DNA of 64,000 nucleotides from Prochlorococcus sp. AG-409-J19 (GCA_003215635.1 QCKC01000001.1:62001-126000), one strand, 5' to 3'. Positions 40,843 through 50,929 are shown, counted from the first letter of the stretch. Notes: a model not told the origin generated them from the letters alone. Numbers and translations are program-made.

Positions 40843-41439
40843 ATGGACTTTCAACCACTTACTGATTCTAATGGGGTGACTCTTTCTGGGGCTTTGATAC
40901 TCACCCCAAAATTATTCCAAGATGAAAGAGGCTTTTTCTCAGAAAGTTGGAATCAAAGGATTTGGAAAGAAATCATGAGAAAACAATGCCAAGAATCAAA
41001 ACCATTTGTTCAAGATAACCATTCCAAATCAATAAAAAATACTTTAAGAGGATTACATTTCCAGATTTCTCCTGATATTCAAGGAAAACTTGTTAGGTGC
41101 ATTGTTGGTGAGATTTTCGATGTTGCGGTCGATTTGCGTTTAAATTCTGGTAGCTTTGGAAAATGGGGAGGTATAAATATTAGTTCCACAAATAAAAAAC
41201 AAATATGGATACCAGAAGGGTTTGCACATGGCTTCTTAACACTCAGTGATGAGGCAGAGGTCTTATACAAAACAACATCATTCTGGAATCCAACCTGTGA
41301 AAGAACTATTCGATGGGATGATGAAACAATAGGAATCAATTGGCCTATAAATTCTCCAGACTCAGCACAGCCAAAATTGTCCGAAAAAGATAATAAAGCG
41401 ATTAGTCTAGAACAAATAAATAGAGAGGATTTATTTTGA
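40843..41439 (+). CDS. rfbC: dTDP-4-dehydrorhamnose 3,5-epimerase
   Basis: A cupin-fold epimerase acting on dTDP-4-keto-6-deoxyglucose. The 198-aa protein has FFSESWNQR, NTLRGLHFQ (66-74) with the catalytic base H72, a second conserved stretch FDVAVDLRLNSGSFGKW, and IPEGFAHGFLTLSDEAEVLYKTT with the catalytic tyrosine. Length is near the usual 180-185 plus a short C-terminal extension. It overlaps rfbD by 4 bases (TTGA). Confidence 0.96.
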   Translation: MDFQPLTDSNGVTLSGALILTPKLFQDERGFFSESWNQRIWKEIMRKQCQESKPFVQDNHSKSIKNTLRGLHFQISPDIQGKLVRCIVGEIFDVAVDLRLNSGSFGKWGGINISSTNKKQIWIPEGFAHGFLTLSDEAEVLYKTTSFWNPTCERTIRWDDETIGINWPINSPDSAQPKLSEKDNKAISLEQINREDLF

Positions 41440-42338
41440 TAAAAGTACTACTTACTGGATCCAATGGACAATTAGGAAAAGCAATAAAGCAATATGTTCC
41501 ACAAAACATAAAATTAATCGCTCTAAGCAGAAACGAATTAGATATATCTGAAGAAAAAAACTGTAATGAATCAATTCAGACTTACAAGCCTGACTGGATA
41601 ATCAATGCAGCTGCATATACGAAAGTTGACCAAGCAGAAATTGAATCCAATGCTGCCCTAGCAATTAATGGATATGCCCCAGCTGCGTTTTCTAAAATGC
41701 TAAATATATGTGGAGGGAAAATACTTCATATCAGTACAGATTTTGTTTTTGATGGTACACAATCATTACCTTATAAACCAACTGATCAAACCAAACCTCT
41801 TGGAGTATATGGAAAAAGCAAACTATTCGGAGAAAGAGCAATATTAGAAAATCTTGGCGCAAATGGATGTGCTCATATTCTTCGAACTAGTTGGCTATAT
41901 GGGCCTGCTGGCAAAAACTTTTTATTAACTATGCTCAAATTACATAAATCCAAGGCCAATACCAATGAAACCATCAAAGTAATTACGGATCAAATTGGCT
42001 GTCCAACCTCAACCAAAACCTTGGCAGAGGCTTGCTGGAGGATTGTGCAATTTTCCGAGCAAGGAAGATATTTAGATCCAATAATGCATTGGAGTGACCT
42101 CGGTGTAGCCAGTTGGTATGACTTTGCAGTCGCGATAGGAGAACTTGGGATGCATTCAGGACTCTTAGCAAATTCAGCTGTAATTGAACCCATTAAGGCC
42201 GAGGACTATCCTACGAAAGCAAAAAGACCTCACTTCTCTCTCTTGGACAGCGATAAAACTCGCCAGTCTCTTTGTTTAAACGGAATTTATTGGAGAGAAT
42301 CACTATATGAAGTCATAAAATCGTTGAGTACGCAATAA
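41436..42338 (+). CDS. rfbD: dTDP-4-dehydrorhamnose reductase
   Basis: NADPH-dependent last step giving dTDP-L-rhamnose. The 300-aa SDR protein has the Rossmann motif LTGSNGQLGKAI (6-17), NAAAYTKVDQAE, STDFVFDG and the catalytic YGKSK, followed by RTSWLYGPAGKNF. Start is TTG at 41436 inside a TTGA overlap with the rfbC stop, so translation is probably coupled. The gap to rfbB is only 20 bases. Confidence 0.96.
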   Translation: MIKVLLTGSNGQLGKAIKQYVPQNIKLIALSRNELDISEEKNCNESIQTYKPDWIINAAAYTKVDQAEIESNAALAINGYAPAAFSKMLNICGGKILHISTDFVFDGTQSLPYKPTDQTKPLGVYGKSKLFGERAILENLGANGCAHILRTSWLYGPAGKNFLLTMLKLHKSKANTNETIKVITDQIGCPTSTKTLAEACWRIVQFSEQGRYLDPIMHWSDLGVASWYDFAVAIGELGMHSGLLANSAVIEPIKAEDYPTKAKRPHFSLLDSDKTRQSLCLNGIYWRESLYEVIKSLSTQ

Positions 42339-42358
42339 AATGAGAGAATTAATCAAAT

Positions 42359-43477
42359 TTGAAGATTGATTTGTTGTCCTCATTAATTCTGCCTAAAGAG
42401 ATCAAGAGGGTACTTGTTACCGGTGGAGCGGGTTTTATTGGAGGAACACTCATCAGGCATTTACTTCTAAAAAGTAATGTTCAAGTATTCAATATTGATA
42501 AAATAAGCTATGCAAGTGATCTAACTAGCATTGAGATAACTAAACGCAAACTCAACAATCATCAAGTAGATCGTCATCAACTACTCAAAATAGATCTATG
42601 CAATAAGCAAAATACTCAAGAGGCAATAGAAATAGCAAACCCTGATCTAGTTTTTCATCTAGCTGCTGAAAGCCATGTTGACAGATCTATCGAAGGACCA
42701 GAGGCCTTTATTAATAGCAACATAATCGGAACCTTTAACTTACTCCAAGCAGTTCTAAATCATTGGGAGAATCTACCCACAGAGCGTAAAGAAAGATTTC
42801 GACTACATCACATTTCTACTGATGAGGTTTTTGGCTCTCTCAGCTCTCATGGCAGATTCTGTGAACAAACAGCTTATAATCCGCGCTCTCCTTATTCAGC
42901 TAGCAAAGCAGCAAGCGATCACTTAGTTAGATCTTGGTATCACACATACGGACTTCCAACAGTTTTAAGCAATTGTTCAAACAACTTTGGACCTTGGCAA
43001 TTTCCTGAAAAACTAATCCCAATGGTAATAATAAAAGCATTAAAACAAAAATCAATACCACTATATGGTGATGGCGAAAATATACGAGATTGGTTGTTCG
43101 TTGATGATCATATTGAGGCTCTTCTACTTACAGCAACTAAAGGCCAAATTGGGGAAAGTTATTGTATTGGTGGTCATGGCGAGAAATCAAACCTTATTGT
43201 TGTGGAAGGAATCTGCAAACTTATGGATAGATTTATTCCTGTAGGAGCTCCACATAACAAACTCATTCAAAAAGTTGCTGATCGTCCTGGACACGACCGC
43301 AGATATGCAATAGACCCAAGTCGAATAACTAGAGAACTCGGCTGGCAGCCAATGCATAGCTTTGAGACTGGCCTCGAAAAAACTGTTATATGGTACTTAA
43401 AGAATACCGAATGGTGCAATAAAGTTTTAGCTAAAGGAAGATATGATGGTGGGCGAATTGGTCTGATTAAATCTTGA
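42359..43477 (+). CDS. rfbB: dTDP-glucose 4,6-dehydratase
   Basis: Forms dTDP-4-keto-6-deoxyglucose, the substrate of RfbC. The 372-aa extended SDR has VTGGAGFIGG (20-29), FHLAAESHVDRSI, HISTDEVFGSL with the Asp-Glu pair characteristic of RmlB, and the catalytic YSASKAASDHL. Start is TTG at 42359; the nearby ATG at 42340 is in another frame and stops quickly. It is last in the rhamnose operon, and 99 bases separate it from kdsD. Confidence 0.95.
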   Translation: MKIDLLSSLILPKEIKRVLVTGGAGFIGGTLIRHLLLKSNVQVFNIDKISYASDLTSIEITKRKLNNHQVDRHQLLKIDLCNKQNTQEAIEIANPDLVFHLAAESHVDRSIEGPEAFINSNIIGTFNLLQAVLNHWENLPTERKERFRLHHISTDEVFGSLSSHGRFCEQTAYNPRSPYSASKAASDHLVRSWYHTYGLPTVLSNCSNNFGPWQFPEKLIPMVIIKALKQKSIPLYGDGENIRDWLFVDDHIEALLLTATKGQIGESYCIGGHGEKSNLIVVEGICKLMDRFIPVGAPHNKLIQKVADRPGHDRRYAIDPSRITRELGWQPMHSFETGLEKTVIWYLKNTEWCNKVLAKGRYDGGRIGLIKS

Positions 43478-43576
43478 GATCGAATCCCTTATAAAACTAT
43501 CAATAGTCTGCAAATTATAAACTATTTACCATTAATTCTAATAGAGCAATAAAGTCACCAAAAGATTACCAACGAA

Positions 43577-44566
43577 ATGTCAGCGCTTACTCGTTGCTTA
43601 GAAGAAGAAGCTGCGGCAATAGCTGCTTCAGCAAAACGTTTACCACCTGAACAAGTTGAAGAAGCTTTGACTTTGCTAGATACTTGTTCACAAAAGAAAA
43701 GCAAATTAGTTATTACAGGCGTTGGCAAAAGTGGCATAGTAGCCCGCAAAATTGCTGCGACTTTTTCATCTATAGGCTTGATGGCTATTTACTTAAATCC
43801 TTTAGATGCTTTACATGGAGACCTTGGAGTGGTAGCAAAAGATGATCTAGTGCTTCTCCTATCCAACAGTGGAGAAACAGAAGAATTAATTCAAATAATC
43901 CCTCATTTAAAAAGAAGGGGCACTCCTCGAATAGCGCTAGTAGGTCGTGTTAAATCGACACTAGCTAGAGAGTGTCAAGTGATTTTGGATGGCTCAGTGA
44001 ATCGTGAAGTCTGCCCCCTAAATCTGGCACCTACCGCCAGTACTGCTGTCGCAATGGCAATTGGAGATGCACTTGCTGCTGTTTGGATGGAAAGAAGAGG
44101 AATTTCCCCTGAAGATTTTGCACTAAATCACCCTGCAGGCTCCTTAGGCAAACAATTGACTATTAAAGCTGCTGACCTAATGGTACCTATTCAAAAATTG
44201 ACTGCTTTGAGTCCAAACGCATCTTTAACTGAAGTCATTTCACAACTAACAAATGATGGAGTCGGAGCATGCTGGATAGCTCAAGAAAACGATCAAAAAC
44301 TAATAAGAGGAATTATTACTGACGGTGACCTACGTAGAGCACTTCAGAAAAATCAAACTCAGGACTGGAATAAGCTCAGAGCTAAAGACTTAATGACAAT
44401 TGATCCGATTACTGTCATAGGCAATACTTTGGCAATAAATGCGCTGGAGCAAATGGAACGGAATAGAAAGAAAGCAATTGGAGTCTTACCTGTTGTAGAT
44501 GAAATGACAGAGATGATAGGTCTCTTAAGACTGCATGATTTAGTTGAAGCTGGCTTAAAAAAATAA
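43577..44566 (+). CDS. kdsD: Arabinose-5-phosphate isomerase (KpsF/GutQ family)
   Basis: Converts ribulose-5-phosphate to arabinose-5-phosphate, the first step to Kdo. The 329-aa protein has a SIS sugar-isomerase domain with ITGVGKSG (46-53), LSNSGETEE (95-103) and the family segment NLAPTASTAVAMAIGDALA, then two CBS domains (about 205-325). Closely followed by kdsC 12 bases downstream, which with kdsB and kdsA nearby settles its role as the Kdo-pathway isomerase rather than a sugar-alcohol enzyme. Start ATG at 43577. Confidence 0.95.
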   Translation: MSALTRCLEEEAAAIAASAKRLPPEQVEEALTLLDTCSQKKSKLVITGVGKSGIVARKIAATFSSIGLMAIYLNPLDALHGDLGVVAKDDLVLLLSNSGETEELIQIIPHLKRRGTPRIALVGRVKSTLARECQVILDGSVNREVCPLNLAPTASTAVAMAIGDALAAVWMERRGISPEDFALNHPAGSLGKQLTIKAADLMVPIQKLTALSPNASLTEVISQLTNDGVGACWIAQENDQKLIRGIITDGDLRRALQKNQTQDWNKLRAKDLMTIDPITVIGNTLAINALEQMERNRKKAIGVLPVVDEMTEMIGLLRLHDLVEAGLKK

Positions 44567-44578
44567 TAGATTAGGTAA

Positions 44579-45160
44579 ATGAAATTAACTAAACTAGCAA
44601 ACTTAATAACAAGATCCTTTAATTGGTTGGTATTAAATGATCGATTAAAAAATATAGAGCTAGTAATATTAGATGTCGATGGAGTACTCACAGATGGTGG
44701 TCTTTGGTATGGCCCATCAGGTGAATTAATCAAACGTTTTAATGTAAGAGATGGCTTAGGCATTCGACTATTACAAGATTCTGGTATAGAAGTTGCTTTT
44801 CTAAGTGGAGGCAAGGGAGGAGCCACAGAAATACGTGCCAATCATTTAGGAATTAAACACTGCCTAGTAAACGCAAAAGACAAGCCTGCTGCACTAGAAA
44901 AACTAATAGAGGAAATCAGCATAAAGTATGATCAAATCTTATTTATCGGAGATGATCTCAATGATTTATCCTTGAAAAATAAAGTTGGTTTATTAATTGC
45001 TACAAACGATGCTCACAAATCATTATTAAAGAAAGCTGACGGAGTTTTAAATACCAATGGAGGCAATGGAGCAGTTCGTGAAATGGCTGAAAGATTACTT
45101 ATATCAAAAGGTCTCTGGGAACAATTAAACAAACATGGCTGGAGAGACAATAATTATTAA
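44579..45160 (+). CDS. kdsC: 3-deoxy-D-manno-octulosonate 8-phosphate phosphatase
   Basis: HAD-superfamily C0-type phosphatase that frees Kdo from Kdo-8-phosphate. The 193-aa protein has the nucleophile motif LDVDGVLTDG (31-40; D32, D34), KRFNVRDGLGIRLLQ, the Ser/Thr motif AFLSGG, and the metal-binding GDDLNDL near residue 123. The lack of a cap domain fits the tetrameric KdsC type. An N-terminal extension of roughly 22 residues precedes the usual start. Convergent with kdsB, 26 bases away. Confidence 0.94.
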   Translation: MKLTKLANLITRSFNWLVLNDRLKNIELVILDVDGVLTDGGLWYGPSGELIKRFNVRDGLGIRLLQDSGIEVAFLSGGKGGATEIRANHLGIKHCLVNAKDKPAALEKLIEEISIKYDQILFIGDDLNDLSLKNKVGLLIATNDAHKSLLKKADGVLNTNGGNGAVREMAERLLISKGLWEQLNKHGWRDNNY

Positions 45161-45186
45161 CCTAACTGATCTTAAATCTTGCAATT

Positions 45187-46005
45187 TCAGTCTAATGAAA
45201 TAGCAAGATTTCTTGCATGCTCTAATTGCTCCTGTGTATCAACTGACAGAGACTCACCTTCAACAGTAAAAGTATCAATTTCTATACCAGCTTCAATTAA
45301 ACGTAGCTGTTCAAGCTTCTCAATATTCTCAAGTGGTGAATATGGCAATTTAGACCAATTTTGTAATACATCTGCTCTGTATCCATAGATTCCTACATGC
45401 CCCCAAAAAGTAGTTTTTTGCGGCCAGTCTTTCATTGGGATTCCGCGCACATGAGGCAAAGCGGATCTTGAAAAATAAATAGCTCTGCCATCTTTTGCTA
45501 AAAGCGTTTTAACAACATTTGGATTATGTATCTTGTCATCTCCAAGACGATAAACCGGAGTCATCACAGAAGGTATTGGATTCTTTGAAGTGAAAACTTT
45601 GTGCATATTATCTATTACATTTGGATCTATAAATGGTTGGTCACCTTGAACATTAATAATTAAATATTTAGATGGATCTATATTCAAATCAAAACCCATC
45701 ATATTAGTATTATTTTTCATCGCAATTTCTATAATTTCTTTTGATACTGAGGCAATTCTCTCGCTACCTGATTGACAATCTTTTCTAGTCAGCAGAGCAG
45801 GAAAACCTAAAGTTGATGCCAAATCTAGCAAGACTTCACTATCAGTACACAAGATCACAGCAACAGGAGACTTAGCGGCTGAACAGCGTTCTAAGACTCG
45901 CTGTAACATGCTCTTCCCTCCTACATCAGCTAATACCTTGTTAGGAAGACGGCTGGATTCCAGTCTGGCCGGAACAGCAACAATCGTTGTAATCGAATTA
46001 GTCAT
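45187..46005 (-). CDS. kdsB: 3-deoxy-manno-octulosonate cytidylyltransferase (CMP-Kdo synthetase)
   Basis: Activates Kdo as CMP-Kdo. The protein shows IVAVPARLESSRLPNKVLADVGGKSMLQRV near its N terminus, LLTRKDCQSGSERIA, LIINVQGDQPFIDP, YFSRSALPHVRG and HVGIYGYRADVL, all KdsB signatures. The frame is open to a TTG at 46011, but ATG at 46005 (MTNSITTIVAVPAR) is a better start, giving 272 aa. It is about 20 residues longer than E. coli KdsB, partly through an insert near NNTNMMGFDLNIDPS. It is the last of a leftward HIT-GT-kdsB unit. Confidence 0.95.
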   Translation of the reverse strand: MTNSITTIVAVPARLESSRLPNKVLADVGGKSMLQRVLERCSAAKSPVAVILCTDSEVLLDLASTLGFPALLTRKDCQSGSERIASVSKEIIEIAMKNNTNMMGFDLNIDPSKYLIINVQGDQPFIDPNVIDNMHKVFTSKNPIPSVMTPVYRLGDDKIHNPNVVKTLLAKDGRAIYFSRSALPHVRGIPMKDWPQKTTFWGHVGIYGYRADVLQNWSKLPYSPLENIEKLEQLRLIEAGIEIDTFTVEGESLSVDTQEQLEHARNLAISLD

Positions 46006-46023
46006 TAACAAATAACCCTAATT

Positions 46024-46722
46024 TCAATCCCATAACTTGAATGCATCGTCACGAGCGGCGTACCATTCTGCCGCCAAAACTCCACCCATCGTTCTTTGAT
46101 CCAAAAACCATGGCCCCCCAAGAGTCCAATGCAACATTTCAGCAGAGCTCCCTTTCTCTGAGGTTTGTACAGAAACGAGATGATTCCATGCATCAGACAA
46201 GCTGCCAATCTTCTCATCATCCAACAACCAATGAAAACGATGCAGCTCTAAACCACTAGCGGTATTAACAAAGTCTGGGGTTAACACCTTGCAGCCACTG
46301 CAATTCATTAACATCAACGAACTCCAATTCTTTTTAGGATACGGACTTTGGATTTCACCTTGGAATTTAACTGTTTCTGTTGGCTGATGTTCATGCTGGA
46401 CACACATAACCGAAAATCTTTCATCGCATAGTTCCCAAAGTTTCGCGATATCTCCTCGACATAACATGTCACAGTCCATAAATAAAGCCCAACCTTGGTA
46501 ATTCATCAAATATGGGATCAAAAAACGCGTAAAGGAAAAGTCAGTACTTTGCTTGGGATCTCTTTCCCGCCAAAATAAACCTTGCTTCTCCAATTGGGAG
46601 GTGACCAATGGCGTAATGGATAAAGGAACAGAACTGTGTTGATAAAGACTATCTATCAACACATTGGTGGCAGCTCTTTCACGATGGTCGTAGCCAATAA
46701 AAATCGGAATTGGAAATTTCAT
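46024..46722 (-). CDS. GT8-like glycosyltransferase
   Basis: A 232-aa protein opening with IPIFIGYDHRERAATNVLIDSL, the first strand of a GT-A fold, then TDFSFTRFLIPYL and the metal-binding DxD in WALFMDCDMLC (about residue 80). This pattern resembles family 8 (glycogenin/LPS galactosyl) transferases acting on nucleotide sugars. No membrane helix is seen. Its start overlaps the HIT gene stop (ATGA), and kdsB follows 18 bases after its end, so it is embedded in the Kdo locus. It might add a sugar to a Kdo-containing glycan; donor and acceptor are unknown. Confidence 0.7.
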   Translation of the reverse strand: MKFPIPIFIGYDHRERAATNVLIDSLYQHSSVPLSITPLVTSQLEKQGLFWRERDPKQSTDFSFTRFLIPYLMNYQGWALFMDCDMLCRGDIAKLWELCDERFSVMCVQHEHQPTETVKFQGEIQSPYPKKNWSSLMLMNCSGCKVLTPDFVNTASGLELHRFHWLLDDEKIGSLSDAWNHLVSVQTSEKGSSAEMLHWTLGGPWFLDQRTMGGVLAAEWYAARDDAFKLWD

Positions 46723-47168
46723 GTAATAAGACTACGAGCATTTGTGACAAATTTGGAAACTTCACTTTCAGGTACTGATTCAGTTAAACCTTTTACAACA
46801 TTCCTATAATGATCAGCAACAGACCAAGCTGCTGTTGATAGATCAGATCCAAACCGAGGAATCAGGTGCATATGCAGATGCCTTGCCCCTTCACCAAAAG
46901 CAATACAGTACACACGATCACAATCGGTTAACTTCCTAATTAAGAGAGAGGCTTTCCTAACCATGCAGCCGAAAGAGCTTGACTCATGCTCGTCAAATTC
47001 AATCGGCCCAGAAATATGTCTATAAGAATCTAAAAGCAACCAGCCCAGTAGAGGAGCAGGATGAGGATGATGCCGGATAATCCAAGAATTATTTCTAAAA
47101 ACCTCCCATTTATCTGTATGCATATTGCTATTATGTAGGCTGCAGATTTCACATTTTAATAAATCCAT
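46719..47168 (-). CDS. HIT-like (histidine triad) family protein
   Basis: A 149-aa protein with the histidine triad segment ARHLHMHLIPRFG (95-107), H97, H99 and H101 forming the HxHxH nucleotide-hydrolysing motif. An N-terminal CEIC pair (C6, C9) may bind zinc, as in some HIT hydrolases. HIT proteins hydrolyse or transfer nucleoside monophosphates (AMP-lysine, Ap4A, galactose-1-phosphate uridylyl and related). It is the first gene of a leftward unit coupled to the GT8-like gene by a 4-base overlap and divergent from kdsA (189 bases). A role in recycling nucleotide by-products is speculative. Confidence 0.82.
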   Translation of the reverse strand: MDLLKCEICSLHNSNMHTDKWEVFRNNSWIIRHHPHPAPLLGWLLLDSYRHISGPIEFDEHESSSFGCMVRKASLLIRKLTDCDRVYCIAFGEGARHLHMHLIPRFGSDLSTAAWSVADHYRNVVKGLTESVPESEVSKFVTNARSLIT

Positions 47169-47336
47169 AATTTGAGCAAATTATTCTTTAGAGAAATTAG
47201 TGTATTAAATTGAATCTATCAGAAGATTCGTTCAAGCAATACAAATCTCAATCAATTGGATAGTTTCTTAAATTGAGAAATAAAAAGTTTGGTAACTGAA
47301 CGTGAATTCAACTAATGAACAAGTATTCTTAGTTAA

Positions 47337-48206
<870 letters not shown>

Positions 48207-48217
48207 ACCTAATTAGT

Positions 48218-48721
48218 TTATTTACGCTTGAAAATCATTACAGGTGCCAAACTTGGTGTTAAAGAAGAAAAATAAATCATAGGTCCAAAGTTCTTTTCAT
48301 GATATTCTTTACCACTTTCTTCAAAACCCTTAGACCTAAAAACTACATATTGAGGATTTAATTGAATATAGTTATCAATCAATTTCCATCCAGATCCAAT
48401 CACTTGTCTTTCTAGATGTTGATGCACTGCAAGATAAAAAATGGTATCATATGATTTATTTAATTTTAATAAAAGATTTTGTTTAGTTAAACTTTCTTTG
48501 ATTAATGTAGATTTACTTGAAGGCAACAAATGCTGAAGAACTTGTATATTCTCTAGAGAGTTTTCAATGCAAGTTACATGCTTAGAACCATATTCAAGCG
48601 CCTTCAAGCTATGCAAACCAACATTAGCGCCAAGATCGAGTATAGATTTACCTTGACAAATAACCTGAAGTGGATCTAAATCTAACTGGCGTTCGTAACC
48701 AGAAAGCAACATATCCTTCAT
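48218..48721 (-). CDS. Small SAM-dependent methyltransferase-like protein
   Basis: A 167-aa class I methyltransferase fold. Motif I is SILDLGANVGLHSLKALEYG (about 26-45) and an acidic second strand follows in VTCIENSLENIQVLQHLL. The DTIFYLAVHQHLE stretch would be motif IV. It is shorter than most such enzymes (usually 200 or more), and I see no substrate-binding extension. The position next to a sulfotransferase-like gene and the Kdo and rhamnose genes suggests modification of a surface glycan, but this is inference. It is 12 bases downstream of the sulfotransferase-like gene on the same strand. Start ATG at 48721. Confidence 0.7.
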   Translation of the reverse strand: MKDMLLSGYERQLDLDPLQVICQGKSILDLGANVGLHSLKALEYGSKHVTCIENSLENIQVLQHLLPSSKSTLIKESLTKQNLLLKLNKSYDTIFYLAVHQHLERQVIGSGWKLIDNYIQLNPQYVVFRSKGFEESGKEYHEKNFGPMIYFSSLTPSLAPVMIFKRK

Positions 48722-48733
48722 GAAACCTTTGCT

Positions 48734-49636
48734 TTATTCGAATATCTTATCATTATTAATTTCATTCAGATAATCCTCCTCTATTAGTGCCTTTTTGATC
48801 TCCAAAGAGATTTGTTTCTTTATTTTTGGATGTTCATGGAACTTATTTTCAACAGGCAGTGAAGAAAAAGCAATCTTTTCCTCAGAAGGCGCACCTATTA
48901 GCTGAAAAACATCATTATTTTTTTTTAATTGTTCAAAACCAAAAGACTTTACGAATGCAATACTGCCAAGTTCCTTTAAAAATTGCCTATGGAGAACGGT
49001 AGATATCGCAGAGGAATTTTTACAACTTCTATGTAAAGATATTTGTTTTTGGATATATTCATTTGCCGAAAGAGGGCGATGCTTTATCATACTTCTCTGA
49101 ATACAACATCTTTGATATTTAGAAACGAGATGCTGCAAAGGATCTCTAAAGCAAACACTAATCATTGCAGGTTCTAACGTAGCACTCTCAACTGCTTTTG
49201 CAAGAGTAAATAAAGGAAAGCATCCTTGACTATTATTCGAGAGACAACTTATTGATGCACCCGTCTCGCTAAGCATTTCACTAGAAATTATAATATTTTT
49301 GTGCTTTTTAGTAGAATAAAGCAATAGTCTAATTGAATCGACGAGGGCATCAAAGAGATCGGGAGCATCAGTTTTATATTTAGTAGCTAAAATAGATAAT
49401 GGAAAAATCAAATCACGAGCTAAACCATTATAATCAGCAGAATGAATTAAATAATATCCCAAATATTCTTGGATTTGCTGACGATCACTTCTGACTCTTC
49501 CAGGCGATGCTTCTTTAATGGAAGATTTATATGGGTTTTTAGTTACAAAAAGATTTGACTTTGCTTTAGGGAAAAGAGTCTTTTGAAGGGTAGTAGTTGC
49601 AGTACGGGAAGTACCTATATGCAAGACAACAGCCAT
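48734..49636 (-). CDS. Sulfotransferase-like P-loop protein
   Basis: A 300-aa protein beginning VVLHIGTSRTATTTLQKTLF (3-22), the 5'-phosphosulfate-binding loop pattern of PAPS sulfotransferases (GxxRTGTTxL). VCFRDPLQHLVSKYQRCC in the middle (residue 160 region) resembles the 3'-phosphate-binding RDP...S motif. No membrane helix or signal peptide. Together these support a carbohydrate-type sulfotransferase, which would place a sulfate on a surface glycan, though sequence similarity is weak in the rest. It is transcribed leftward with the small methyltransferase and is divergent from the HlyD-like gene. Start ATG at 49636. Confidence 0.68.
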   Translation of the reverse strand: MAVVLHIGTSRTATTTLQKTLFPKAKSNLFVTKNPYKSSIKEASPGRVRSDRQQIQEYLGYYLIHSADYNGLARDLIFPLSILATKYKTDAPDLFDALVDSIRLLLYSTKKHKNIIISSEMLSETGASISCLSNNSQGCFPLFTLAKAVESATLEPAMISVCFRDPLQHLVSKYQRCCIQRSMIKHRPLSANEYIQKQISLHRSCKNSSAISTVLHRQFLKELGSIAFVKSFGFEQLKKNNDVFQLIGAPSEEKIAFSSLPVENKFHEHPKIKKQISLEIKKALIEEDYLNEINNDKIFE

Positions 49637-49717
49637 TTATTAATAGTGATTGAGAGCCAGTCTCTTCTCTGGAGAAGAGTTTTTACAGGATATGGCTTAA
49701 AGACGTAATCTATAGGA

Positions 49718-50908
49718 ATGAAAAACCAAGACGAATCCACCACAAATACAAACAGCCAGGAAAACAAACCTGAAGAAGCGTCAACCAGCAGAAAACCTAG
49801 TCTGGGACTTAAAGCAAAGCAAAATCTTAGTTCTGCTGCCGATCGATGGTTAGCAAAAAACAGATCTTTAGTTCTGCGACAAACCCCAATTTGGGCTCAA
49901 AGCCTTGCAGGTATTGGAATTAGCCTCGGTGGAATTGTAATCTTAAGTGGAATATTATTTAGAATTGATGAAGTAGTTACTGTTCAAGGTCAGCTTGAAT
50001 CCATTGTTGGTCTAACCGAGGTCAAGACTCCAGGAGGAGGAAAAGTATCAAAAATATTCTTCAAAGACGGCGAACTAGTCAAGAAAGGAGAGCTACTCTT
50101 ACAATTTGATACAAGACAAGCTCTTATAGATAAAGAAACTAATGAAGATCTAATTGAACTTGAACGCAAAGATCTTTCAGGGAAACTAAGTATACTTAGT
50201 GCTCGCCAGAACGTTCTTGCACAGAAACTTAATACAAGACAAGAGATAACCTCATCATTAAGAGAACTTGTAGAGAATGGTGCATTTCAAAGGGTTGAAT
50301 ACCTACAACAACTTGATCAACTATATGAATTAAAAAATGAAATAACAAGTGTTCAGCTTGACATGAAGCGGACACAGCTGGCCTCTGAGAAAGCAATAGG
50401 ACAATATCAAAACAACCTGAACCAAGCTGAACTTATCTTGCAATATCAAAGTGTTTATGCACCAGTTGATGGAGTAGTTTTTGACCCTAAAGCTTATGTA
50501 TCAGGAGTACTGCAATCAGGTGAGACAATTCTTAAATTAGTTCCTCAAAAAGGTCTTAAGGCAAAAGTAATAGTAGCCAACAAAGATATAGGTTTTGTAA
50601 AAACTGGTCAAGAAGCAAAAGTCAGAGTAGATGCATTCCCTTTTACAAGATATGGAGAACTAATAGGAAAAGTAACAAGAATTGGTGCTGACGCCCTGCC
50701 ACCAGATCAGAAAGTCCCAATTTATAGATATCCTGTAATATTAAGCTTAGATAAATCGTATCTTGAGTCAAGAGGGACAAAAATTCCTCTAAGAAGTGGC
50801 ATGGCCATTTCTGCAAATATCAAACTTAGAGATAAACGTCTAATTAGTCTTGTTTCAGATATGCTTGTCGATCAAACAGAAACTGTTAAATCGATCCGTC
50901 AACAATAA
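49718..50908 (+). CDS. HlyD-family membrane fusion protein (type I secretion adaptor)
   Basis: A 396-aa periplasmic adaptor linking an inner-membrane ABC exporter to an outer-membrane channel. A charged, cytoplasmic N terminus of about 60 residues is followed by one membrane helix (about 62-82). Then comes a first biotinyl-lipoyl half with VKTPGGGKVSKIFFKDGELVKKGELLLQFD (102-131), a coiled coil (about 140-240), the second lipoyl half VYAPVDGVVFDP and a beta-barrel. The ABC exporter lies 1.6 kb downstream, with a leftward methyltransferase and a rightward PPIase between, so they form one secretion set though not one uninterrupted operon. Confidence 0.92.
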   Translation: MKNQDESTTNTNSQENKPEEASTSRKPSLGLKAKQNLSSAADRWLAKNRSLVLRQTPIWAQSLAGIGISLGGIVILSGILFRIDEVVTVQGQLESIVGLTEVKTPGGGKVSKIFFKDGELVKKGELLLQFDTRQALIDKETNEDLIELERKDLSGKLSILSARQNVLAQKLNTRQEITSSLRELVENGAFQRVEYLQQLDQLYELKNEITSVQLDMKRTQLASEKAIGQYQNNLNQAELILQYQSVYAPVDGVVFDPKAYVSGVLQSGETILKLVPQKGLKAKVIVANKDIGFVKTGQEAKVRVDAFPFTRYGELIGKVTRIGADALPPDQKVPIYRYPVILSLDKSYLESRGTKIPLRSGMAISANIKLRDKRLISLVSDMLVDQTETVKSIRQQ

Positions 50909-50929
50909 TTCCTTTTAATTATTCTCTAA

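Noticed and set aside
44359..44841. Open frame of 160 aa antisense to the kdsD/kdsC junction
   Set aside because: It crosses the end of one well-supported gene and the start of another and is Ser/Ile-rich without motifs, typical of a shadow frame.
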